A stretch of 13,612 bases of DNA from an uncultured Sulfurovum sp. (lineage in GTDB: Bacteria > Campylobacterota > Campylobacteria > Campylobacterales > Sulfurovaceae): the NCBI GenBank assembly GCA_947313765.1, contig CAMZNQ010000199.1, positions 1-13,612 on the forward strand. The letters are read 5' to 3'. The notes beneath the pieces were generated by a model. That model was given only the letters and a program-made list of their open reading frames with translations, was not told the DNA's origin and ran no database searches. The translations under genes were made by a program, and so were the position numbers. Positions 1-5,906 of the stretch are shown here, piece after piece; the stretch's first letter is position 1, and each line of letters starts with the position of its first letter.

Positions 1-116
1 TTGACTACAGCTTAAGTGATAAGTTATCTGTATTTACAGATTACCTTAATCTTATGGATAAAAAGAATGCTCCAGAATCTTCTGCATTGACAGTGGGTGC
101 TGCCTACAAGTTCTAA
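1..116 (+). CDS. C-terminal end of an outer-membrane beta-barrel (porin-like) protein, partial
   Basis: The 5' part of this gene lies outside the window. The readable frame (codons from position 3) gives 37 residues ending ALTVGAAYKF and a TAA stop at 114-116. Two stretches look like amphipathic beta-strands (around KLSVFTDYL and ALTVGAAYKF) joined by a polar loop. The last residue is phenylalanine, as in the beta-signal recognised by the BAM complex in Gram-negative outer-membrane proteins. The YSLSDKLSVFTDYL pattern is typical of the last strands of trimeric or OprD/OmpA-like porins. Which porin family it is cannot be decided from this fragment. It could be another outer-membrane protein, but the strand-loop-strand-Phe ending makes a barrel the best reading. 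Confidence 0.6.
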   Translation, partial: DYSLSDKLSVFTDYLNLMDKKNAPESSALTVGAAYKF

Positions 117-128
117 AACTTCTCATGT

Positions 129-154
129 ATAACAATCAAAAATTTGGTTGTTAT
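129..154. terminator. Hairpin between the porin-like gene and the L,D-transpeptidase gene, possible terminator
   Basis: ATAACAATC and GGTTGTTAT form a 9-bp stem (one G-U pair) around an AAAAATTT centre, 13 bp after the porin stop codon. Position fits a transcription terminator. However, there is no clear T-run after the stem, so a Rho-independent mechanism is not certain. Confidence 0.4.
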
Positions 155-202
155 ATCTTGGATTATATCTATTCTCTTAAGTTAAAATATCTCTAAAAAT
201 TT

Positions 203-227
203 TATGTATATTGAGTTTTTATACATA
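203..227. repeat. Inverted repeat in the leader of the L,D-transpeptidase gene
   Basis: TATGTATA (203-210) and TATACATA (220-227) are perfect 8-bp inverted arms with a 9-bp spacer, ending 14 bp before the GGGAGA ribosome-binding site. It may be an operator for a dimeric regulator or an mRNA hairpin. The surrounding DNA is very AT-rich, so chance is a real alternative. Confidence 0.35.
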
Positions 228-254
228 TTTTAAAATTTTTGGGAGATACACAAT

Positions 255-1925
255 ATGCGACTACTGCTTTTTTTTACACTAATGTTATCAATGCTCTACT
301 CTACAGACCTTGATACTAAACTTAACCAAACTCTTATAAATGCACCTTATCAATTAGCTCAAAATACTAAAGAGCAAAATAGAATACGCTCTCTCTATAA
401 GATGAATCAAAATAAAGCGTTATGGGTTGGACATGCACGTAATCTCAATGCTCTAAATGAAGCTTTAGCAAATCCAAAGTTTAACTATAAATATAAAGAT
501 TTTTATCAGAGTGAAATAGGTCAATATTCTCATCTGCTTCACAACAATATGAAGCTAAATGAAAATAGTAGAGAGTTAGCTAAACTTGATATACTCTTAA
601 CTCGTGCATACTTAGCATTAACTGACTTTATTGTACAGAGTGATATTGATTGGGATATGGTTCAAGAGAAATTAGCCAATTTAAAAGAGGAGAAAGATAT
701 TACAGCAAGTTGGGAGATGGTTCGTAAGAAATCTCCATATGTCTCTAAACTCTTTTTGGCACTAAAAAATGAAGATATTGAAGGTTTTTTAAACTCTTTA
801 ATTCCTTTACCCGAACTACATAAAGATTTAATAGAAGCTCTTGAGTTTTATCAAAATATGGGTTCTCATAGTAGAATAAAATATGCTAAAGATTTAAAAT
901 TAGGAGACCAATATCCCTATATTTCAAATGTAAAAAAACGTCTTATTCGAACAGGAGACCTATACAATAGAAATAATACAAATGATATATTTGATGAGGA
1001 GCTAAAACAGGCACTATATAGCTATAAAGAGCGTTTTAAACTTCCACAAAATGGGCTAATTGATAAAATAACTGTATATTATATGAATAAACCTACCCAT
1101 CTACAAGTACAAAGTATAATTACAAACCTTGATAAATTAAGAGTATTCCCAAATAAATTTCCAAAAGAGTATATTCGTGTTAATCTAGCTGACTTCTCTA
1201 CAGATTATATGAAGTATGGAAAATCAATGTTACATATGAGTACTGTAGTAGGAAGAGATGTAAGACCAACTCCAATATTTGCAAGTTATATGAAATATCT
1301 TGTAATAAATCCAACATGGAATATTCCAGAAAATCTAGTTAGAAGAGATTTAACAGTTGCTTTATCGGAAGAGCCTGACTACCTAATAGAGCATAATATA
1401 CATGTATTTAAGGGATGGAGTAGTAAAAAAGATATTACAGCTACATTTACACCTGATATGTTACTTCCATATCAAGATATAGATAAAGGTCATATACCAT
1501 ATAGATTTGTGCAATACCCTGGAGATGATAATGCTCTAGGGCGTATTAAATTTATGTTTCCAAATAAGTACTCTGTATATCTACATGATACGGACAATAA
1601 ATCTCTTTTTGAGCGTAGATATTTAGTATATAGTTCAGGTTGTATGCGTTTAGAGAATCCTTTTAGACTTTTAGATATATTAGAGTCATTTAATTATATT
1701 AGTAAACGTAATATTTCTATTATTGAAAAATATAGAGATACGCTAGAGACAAAACATATCAACTTTACAAAAAAACTACCTGTCCAAACAACCTATTTTA
1801 CAGTATTTAAAAAAAATGGATTAACATATTTTAGAAAAGATATTTATGGATATGATGCAATCATAGAAGCATCAGCTAAAGATTCCAATAACGGCATTGT
1901 AGAAATAGATAATAATCTATATTAA
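255..1925 (+). CDS. Murein L,D-transpeptidase, YcbB/LdtD-like, secreted
   Basis: This enzyme is expected to form 3-3 cross-links in peptidoglycan (or attach proteins to it) in the periplasm, using an active-site cysteine and tetrapeptide donors. Residues 1-16 look like a short signal peptide. Residues about 105-200 resemble the helical scaffold of YcbB proteins. Residues about 215-280 look like a peptidoglycan-binding type 1 domain. From about 305 a YkuD catalytic domain follows: VGRDVRPTP (332-340), [10 protein letters not shown] (352-361), YLHDT with His444, and SSGCMRL with catalytic Cys463 and Arg465. At 556 residues it is near the 615 of E. coli YcbB. The start is supported by GGGAGA at 241-246, eight bases before the ATG. 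Its 3' end overlaps the end of ruvC by 9 bp. The family call is firm; the exact paralogue is not. Confidence 0.9.
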   Translation: MRLLLFFTLMLSMLYSTDLDTKLNQTLINAPYQLAQNTKEQNRIRSLYKMNQNKALWVGHARNLNALNEALANPKFNYKYKDFYQSEIGQYSHLLHNNMKLNENSRELAKLDILLTRAYLALTDFIVQSDIDWDMVQEKLANLKEEKDITASWEMVRKKSPYVSKLFLALKNEDIEGFLNSLIPLPELHKDLIEALEFYQNMGSHSRIKYAKDLKLGDQYPYISNVKKRLIRTGDLYNRNNTNDIFDEELKQALYSYKERFKLPQNGLIDKITVYYMNKPTHLQVQSIITNLDKLRVFPNKFPKEYIRVNLADFSTDYMKYGKSMLHMSTVVGRDVRPTPIFASYMKYLVINPTWNIPENLVRRDLTVALSEEPDYLIEHNIHVFKGWSSKKDITATFTPDMLLPYQDIDKGHIPYRFVQYPGDDNALGRIKFMFPNKYSVYLHDTDNKSLFERRYLVYSSGCMRLENPFRLLDILESFNYISKRNISIIEKYRDTLETKHINFTKKLPVQTTYFTVFKKNGLTYFRKDIYGYDAIIEASAKDSNNGIVEIDNNLY

Positions 1926-2402
1926 AACTCCAGAGAATTTAACTCTCTGTGCATGTGTAATGGCGACTGCCATTGCATCAGATATATCATAAGGTCTAAT
2001 CTCTTTTTTGATATTTAATAGACGTTTAACCATAAAAGCTACTTGCTCTTTTGTTGATTTTCCATTTCCAGTAATTGATTTTTTTACTTGTAACGGTGTA
2101 TATTCAGAGTAATCCCCAACTGATAATAGTATCTTTAAACTCAAAGCTCCACGAAATTGTGCCAACTTTAAAACTGTTTTAGGATTATGTGCATAAAATA
2201 TATCTTCAATAGCCACTTCATCTATCTTATGTGATGATAATATCATATCTAAACCCTTTACCAATTCAACCATCTGTAACTTCAACTCCTCTTTTTTGAA
2301 TTTAATAATACCTGCCTCAATAAGAGTATACTTTTTAGAATCTACATTCAATAAACAATAACCCATATTTCTAGTCCCAGGGTCTATTCCTAATATAACC
2401 AT
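1917..2402 (-). CDS. ruvC: Crossover junction endodeoxyribonuclease RuvC
   Basis: RuvC is the Holliday-junction resolvase. As a dimer it makes paired nicks in four-way junctions, acting with the RuvAB branch-migration motor at the end of recombinational repair. The 161-residue length is normal for the family. The four catalytic acidic residues of the RNase H-like fold are all in place: Asp7 in [10 protein letters not shown], Glu66 in VAIEDIF, and Asp139 and Asp142 in [10 protein letters not shown]. The NGKSTKEQV segment (113-121) matches the conserved DNA-contact region. The ATG is preceded by AAGGA (complement of 2408-2412). It is divergent from dnaA across 71 bp, and its stop lies inside the last codons of the convergent L,D-transpeptidase gene. 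ruvC next to dnaA is a familiar arrangement in Campylobacterota. Confidence 0.95.
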   Translation of the reverse strand: MVILGIDPGTRNMGYCLLNVDSKKYTLIEAGIIKFKKEELKLQMVELVKGLDMILSSHKIDEVAIEDIFYAHNPKTVLKLAQFRGALSLKILLSVGDYSEYTPLQVKKSITGNGKSTKEQVAFMVKRLLNIKKEIRPYDISDAMAVAITHAQRVKFSGVLI

Positions 2403-2421
2403 TTATATCCTTTATGTTCCT

Positions 2422-2443
2422 ATTTTATCGAAGTTTAGATAAT
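2422..2443. promoter_or_regulatory. Candidate divergent -10 elements for ruvC and dnaA
   Basis: Within the 71-bp ruvC-dnaA gap, GATAAT at 2438-2443 (plus strand, within TAGATAAT) could be the dnaA -10 element, giving a leader of roughly 24 nt. TAAAAT on the minus strand (complement of 2422-2427) could serve ruvC with a very short leader. Neither has a recognisable -35, which is normal for sigma-70 promoters in Campylobacterota. Inferred from sequence only. Confidence 0.35.
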
Positions 2444-2472
2444 ATTCAAAGAAAATTGTATTAAGGGCTTTA

Positions 2473-2481
2473 TGTGAATGT
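2473..2481 (-). promoter_or_regulatory. DnaA-box-like 9-mer over the dnaA start codon
   Basis: The minus strand reads ACATTCACA, sharing TTCACA and 7 of 9 positions with the TTATTCACA boxes of the downstream origin. It covers the GTG start codon of dnaA (2474-2476). It could let DnaA bind its own gene start and autoregulate. It is the only box-like site seen in the ruvC-dnaA gap, so a chance match is possible. Confidence 0.35.
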
Positions 2482-3820
2482 AGGAAATAATGTATTAAAA
2501 AAGATAAAAGAGGAGATAAGTAGTAAAGATTGGGATAGATATATGAAATATCTCATATATAGTGAAGAAGAGTCAAATGTTAATGTTGTAAAGTTTTATG
2601 CTCCAAATATACTATTAGCTAAATGGATTAAGACAAAATATAAATTTCAATTAGAACATCTATTTGAACTTGAAAATAAAATAAAACCACATATATCAAT
2701 CTATCCAATTCAAGATAAATCTTTAACTCAAGATAGTGTTAAAAGATATAATAAACAAAATAAAGAGGAAAAAAATAGACCTAAAAGTACAATTTTAAAT
2801 CCCTCTTTTACTTTTGAAAGCTTTATTGTAGGAAGTTCAAACCACTTTGCCTATACTACAGCAAAAAGTGTAGCTCAAAAACCAGGAGAGATATATAATC
2901 CTCTATTTATATATGGAGGAGCAGGATTGGGAAAAACACATCTTATCCAAGCAATTGGGAACTATCAAATAGAGTTAGGAAAAAGGGTAATATATACAAC
3001 TTTTGAGCAATTTATGAATAAATTTACATCCCATATTAGAGCAAAAACAATGGATAGATTTAGAGAGCATTTCAGAGAGTGTGATTTATTGATAATTGAT
3101 GATATTCAATTTCTTGCAGGTAAAGATAGTACACAAGAGGAGTTTTTTCATACATTTAATGAGCTACATCAAGCAAAAAAGCAGATTATAATCACATCTG
3201 ATAGACAACCAAATAAAATCAAGAACTTAGCAGAGCGTATACGAACACGATTTGAGTGGGGATTAATGGTAGATATAAAGCCTCCTGAACTTGATACAAA
3301 AATATCTATTATCAAAAAGAAGTGTGAAATTGATGGAATAGATTTAAACCAAGATATTATTAATTTTTTAGCCTCCAATATGGGTAATAATATTAGAGAG
3401 ATTGAGGGGGCAATAATTAAACTTAATGCCTATTCAGGGCTAATGAAACAAGAGATGACTTTAGATTTTGCTCATAATGTAATAAAAGACCAACTTGTTG
3501 AAAAACAGAAAAATATATTAATAGAAGAGATTGTTCAATTTATATCTAAAGAGTTAAATGTAAAGATGTCTGACATTACCTCAAAGAGTAGAAAAAGAAT
3601 AGTTGTTAAAGCAAGAAGAATCTCAATTCATATTAGTAGAGATTTGACAACTAGCTCTATGCCTCAAATTGCTATGTTTTTTGGAATGAAAGACCATACA
3701 GCAGTAAGTCATACACTAAAAAAGGTAAAAGAGCTAATAGATAAAGATGAGAGCTTTAAAATTTCAATAGAAGAGATAAGAAACAAGATAAACAAAGAAG
3801 CAGAGAGAAAAAACTCATAA
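2474..3820 (+). CDS. dnaA: Chromosomal replication initiator protein DnaA
   Basis: DnaA binds 9-bp boxes at oriC, forms an ATP-dependent filament, melts the adjacent DNA and recruits the DnaB helicase. Domain I spans roughly residues 1-75, a variable hydrophilic linker (domain II) about 76-107, and the AAA+ domain III from about 108. Visible motifs are Walker A GGAGLGKT (148-155), Walker B LLIIDD (205-210) and the box VII/arginine-finger segment RIRTRFEWG (255-263). Domain IV carries the DNA-binding helix-turn-helix and the signature DHTAVSHTLKKV (407-418). Length (448) is normal. The start is GTG at 2474 with AAGGG at 2463-2467; the overlapping ATG at 2472 is followed at once by TGA and cannot be used. 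The gene reads towards the origin, so it faces the leftward fork. Confidence 0.97.
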   Translation: MNVGNNVLKKIKEEISSKDWDRYMKYLIYSEEESNVNVVKFYAPNILLAKWIKTKYKFQLEHLFELENKIKPHISIYPIQDKSLTQDSVKRYNKQNKEEKNRPKSTILNPSFTFESFIVGSSNHFAYTTAKSVAQKPGEIYNPLFIYGGAGLGKTHLIQAIGNYQIELGKRVIYTTFEQFMNKFTSHIRAKTMDRFREHFRECDLLIIDDIQFLAGKDSTQEEFFHTFNELHQAKKQIIITSDRQPNKIKNLAERIRTRFEWGLMVDIKPPELDTKISIIKKKCEIDGIDLNQDIINFLASNMGNNIREIEGAIIKLNAYSGLMKQEMTLDFAHNVIKDQLVEKQKNILIEEIVQFISKELNVKMSDITSKSRKRIVVKARRISIHISRDLTTSSMPQIAMFFGMKDHTAVSHTLKKVKELIDKDESFKISIEEIRNKINKEAERKNS

Positions 3821-4121
3821 AAGAGTTCATACTAGTAAACCTGCATAAAAAGCCATTAAAAGCTATAACACATAAAAATCCCCTTTAAAAAGAAAAAGCT
3901 ACAACTTTTTGAACGTTTTAAATACCTTTTAAACTTAAAATATTTATTTAATTTTAATTATCTTAAAATATAAAAATATATTTCATCTATGATAAATTTA
4001 AAACATCTATTTTATGGGATTTAAAGTGCATTTTGGCTCATCTGTATAACTATAAAAAGTTACTATTTTACTATAAAAAACATCTTTTTAAAACTTTTAA
4101 AATCCTCATTTTTACAAAAAG

Positions 4122-4301
4122 TTATTCACATCCCTAATTAAAGAAACAAAGCCCGAAATATAGGAGCTACAGAGCAATTCTTAAAAAGTTATTCACATAT
4201 TTTACAGCATGTGAATAACTTTATTCACATGTCCTTGAAAGTACTATGGTATAGGGCTTTAGAAAGGTTTCAAAAAAAAGTTATTCACATAGTTATTCAC
4301 A
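4122..4301. promoter_or_regulatory. Left DnaA-box cluster of oriC (six exact boxes)
   Basis: Exact TTATTCACA occurs at 4122-4130, 4189-4197, 4221-4229, 4281-4289 and 4293-4301 on the plus strand, and at 4210-4218 on the minus strand. The 4210 and 4221 boxes form a perfect 24-bp palindrome (4208-4231, 11-bp arms, CT centre). The 4281 and 4293 boxes are in tandem with a 12-bp period, about one helical turn. Such spacing suits cooperative DnaA binding. Confidence 0.9.
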
Positions 4302-4631
4302 TGTCTAACTATCTAATTTAAAATTAAAAAAATATATTAATTATGGATATAAAATTAACAACCATAAAAAACCATATGAATGTTAAAAAATAGATATTTA
4401 AATCTTAAAAAAAAGAAAAAACAACCTTTTATTTTTCTTTTTTTACTAAAAAAGTTCTTTTTGAAATATAAAAGATTAAAAAAAAATATATTTTAGCTAT
4501 TCTTGTGTAATTTTTTATAAAAGATATTAATTTTAATATGAAATGAAAAAAAATAAAAAAGTTTGTGAAATAGCTATTTATTTCAAAGAAAATGTATAAA
4601 AAAAAAAGTTATAATTTCAGATGTGAATGGA
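4302..4631. other. AT-rich spacer between the two DnaA-box clusters
   Basis: This 330-bp stretch holds no gene and no exact DnaA box. By hand count, 4321-4620 is about 13% G+C, with many A-tracts and T-tracts. One degenerate box (complement TATTTCACA) lies at 4564-4572 and another (complement CCATTCACA) at 4622-4630. It may act as a flexible or intrinsically bent spacer that lets the clusters meet, or as an additional melting region. Confidence 0.6.
4610..4615 (+). promoter_or_regulatory. Candidate -10 element of the dnaN promoter
   Basis: TATAAT lies in the context GTTATAATTT, preceded by a long A-run. The same ten bases occur ahead of pyrG (5873-5882). A transcript starting near 4622 would cross all five boxes of the right cluster and the DnaA-trio before reaching dnaN at 4770. 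No -35 is evident. Prediction only. Confidence 0.4.
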
Positions 4632-4721
4632 TGTGAATAACTATGCGAGTTATTCACATAGTTATTCACATGTTAAATCCCACAGTTTAGGGCTTGGGAA
4701 GGGTTATTCACATTATTCACA
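4632..4721. promoter_or_regulatory. Right DnaA-box cluster of oriC (five exact boxes)
   Basis: Exact TTATTCACA occurs at 4650-4658, 4662-4670, 4704-4712 and 4713-4721 on the plus strand and at 4632-4640 on the minus strand. A degenerate minus-strand copy (CCATTCACA) sits at 4622-4630. The 4632 and 4650 boxes lie in a 12-bp inverted repeat with an ATGCG centre (4631-4659). The last two boxes abut with no spacer and point at the TAC repeats. This is the expected layout for loading a DnaA filament onto an unwinding element. Confidence 0.92.
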
Positions 4722-4747
4722 GGGTACTACTACTACTACTACTTATT
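4722..4747 (+). other. DnaA-trio origin unwinding element
   Basis: Directly after the last DnaA box comes GGG (4722-4724), then six perfect TAC trinucleotides (4725-4742) and TTATT, followed by an A-rich stretch. In well-studied bacterial origins a short G/C-rich step followed by repeats of 3'-GAT-5' (CTA on the other strand) next to tandem boxes is where DnaA engages single strands and opening begins. The repeat here is unusually regular. It ends about 23 bp before the dnaN start codon, so melting would begin inside the dnaN leader. Confidence 0.85.
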
Positions 4748-4769
4748 TAAAAAAGAAAAGGCAAATTCA

Positions 4770-5837
4770 ATGAAAATTTTCGTCAACAAAAACTTACTAG
4801 AATCAATACTAATCAACCTACAACCCTTTTTAGAAAAAAAAGATGCTACTCAAATTACATCTCATATCTATTTCAAAATTCAAAATGATATTTGCATTAT
4901 AAAAGCAACTGATGAAGAGATTGGATTAGCTATTTCTACTAGAAACATAATTATTCAAGATGAGGGTTCTTTTACAACTAATGGAAAAAAGCTTTTAGAC
5001 ATTATTAGAACTTTAAAAGATGAAGAGGTTACTTTAGAGTTAATAGAGAACAATATAAACATAAAACAAAATAAGACAGAATTTAAGTTACCAACTTTTA
5101 ATAGCTCTAACTATCCATCTTTTCCTTCAATTGAAAATAAATCAAAAATGGTAATAAAATCAGATAACCTCATTAAAGGATTTAAAAAGATATCTTCTTC
5201 AATAGATAATAACAATCCAAAGTTTGAACTTAATGGAGCTTTATTAGATATTAAAAAAAATTCAACAAAGTTTATAGGAACGGATACAAGAAGATTAGCT
5301 GTTAACTCTATTAATATTTTAAACGAAAAAGAGTTCTCTGTAATTATTCCTAAGAAAGCTATTTTAGAGATACAAAAAATCTTTATAGATGAAGTAGACA
5401 TTTATTATGATGAGACAAACTTAATTATACAAAATGAAAACTATTTTCTATTTACTAGATTGATTAATGGTAAATATCCAGATTACGAAAGAATCATTCC
5501 AAACAATACTAGATTAACAATTACATTGCCTAAAAGAGAAATGATAAATTCAATTAAGCTAATTAACACTATATCTCAAGAGATAAAAATAATTTTTAAA
5601 AGAGACAATGTCCTATTTGAATCTATTACAGCAGATAACGTTGAAGCTAAAACTGAAATAGTAATACCTACAGGAATAGAAGAAGAGTTTGAACTAAATG
5701 TAAATAGTAGATATCTATTAGATTTCATATCACAAGTAGAAGAGACAACTTTTAAAATTCTATTAAATGAATCAACTCTACCTTTTATTCTAAAAGAGAA
5801 TAACTTTATTACAATTGTAATGCCAATTATAGTCTAA
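4770..5837 (+). CDS. dnaN: DNA polymerase III beta subunit (sliding clamp)
   Basis: DnaN forms the ring-shaped dimer that holds DNA polymerase III and other clamp-binding proteins on DNA. Its 355 residues fall into three similar clamp domains of about 120 residues. Recognisable blocks are GTDTRRLAV (170-178), equivalent to the ATDGHRLA block of E. coli, LINGKYPDYERIIP (231-244), VNSRYLLDFI (311-320) and the C-terminal IVMPI (349-353), which helps form the protein-binding pocket. The start ATG follows AAAAGG (4756-4761) at a good distance. The gene runs with the rightward fork. A hairpin lies 9-31 bases after its stop, so it may be transcribed separately from pyrG. The sequence is very rich in Asn, Ile and Lys, as expected at this base composition. 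Confidence 0.97.
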   Translation: MKIFVNKNLLESILINLQPFLEKKDATQITSHIYFKIQNDICIIKATDEEIGLAISTRNIIIQDEGSFTTNGKKLLDIIRTLKDEEVTLELIENNINIKQNKTEFKLPTFNSSNYPSFPSIENKSKMVIKSDNLIKGFKKISSSIDNNNPKFELNGALLDIKKNSTKFIGTDTRRLAVNSINILNEKEFSVIIPKKAILEIQKIFIDEVDIYYDETNLIIQNENYFLFTRLINGKYPDYERIIPNNTRLTITLPKREMINSIKLINTISQEIKIIFKRDNVLFESITADNVEAKTEIVIPTGIEEEFELNVNSRYLLDFISQVEETTFKILLNESTLPFILKENNFITIVMPIIV

Positions 5838-5845
5838 TATGATTT

Positions 5846-5870
5846 AGCCACTAAAAGAGAAAGTGGCTTT
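5846..5870 (+). terminator. Hairpin terminator after dnaN
   Basis: AGCCACT (5846-5852) pairs with AGTGGCT (5862-5868) around a nine-base loop, and the stem runs into TTTATG. It begins 9 bp after the dnaN stop. The T-run is short, so termination may be partial. Confidence 0.55.
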
Positions 5871-5874
5871 ATGT

Positions 5875-5880
5875 TATAAT
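5875..5880 (+). promoter_or_regulatory. Candidate -10 element of the pyrG operon
   Basis: A perfect TATAAT sits just after the dnaN hairpin and 26 bp before the pyrG ATG, giving a predicted leader of about 20 nt that includes the ribosome-binding site AGGAA (5894-5898). The hairpin-then-promoter order supports a new transcription unit here. No clear -35 is seen. Confidence 0.55.
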
Positions 5881-5906
5881 TTGATTAAAAAACAGGAACT
5901 TCTTTA

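Larger units (their letters stand above)
3821..4769. other. oriC: Chromosomal replication origin (oriC), dnaA-dnaN intergenic region
   Basis: This 949-bp non-coding stretch lies between dnaA and dnaN. It contains eleven exact copies of TTATTCACA: nine on the plus strand and two on the minus strand (4210-4218 and 4632-4640). They form a left cluster (4122-4301) and a right cluster (4632-4721) separated by very AT-rich DNA. A run of TAC trinucleotides follows the last box, next to dnaN. Clustered DnaA boxes, an AT-rich block, a DnaA-trio and flanking dnaA and dnaN together identify a bacterial origin. The first 300 bases (3821-4121) are AT-rich and contain no exact box, no plausible gene and no RNA that I recognise. 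Origin identity is very likely; the active opening site is inferred. Confidence 0.93.

Noticed and set aside
2472..2477. ATG at 2472 as the dnaA start codon
   Set aside because: The next codon is TGA. The overlapping GTG at 2474 keeps the dnaA frame open and has AAGGG at a proper distance.
3812..3827. AACTC/GAGTT hairpin over the dnaA stop codon as a terminator
   Set aside because: The stem has only five pairs and no T-run follows. The weak AAAAAG/CTTTTT stem at 3893-3910 was set aside for the same reason.
4564..4572. TATTTCACA (minus strand) as a further DnaA box
   Set aside because: It keeps TTCACA but differs from the box consensus at two other positions and stands alone in AT-rich DNA. 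It is noted as degenerate and not counted.
4122..4721. Repeated TTATTCACA units as a CRISPR-like array or iterons of an integrated plasmid
   Set aside because: The spacing is irregular, orientations are mixed and no cas or rep gene is present. The dnaA and dnaN context makes this a chromosomal origin.
4725..4742. TAC repeat as a simple microsatellite or phase-variable tract
   Set aside because: It is non-coding and sits exactly where a DnaA-trio is expected, beside fused DnaA boxes. Unit-number variation remains possible, but nothing here shows it.
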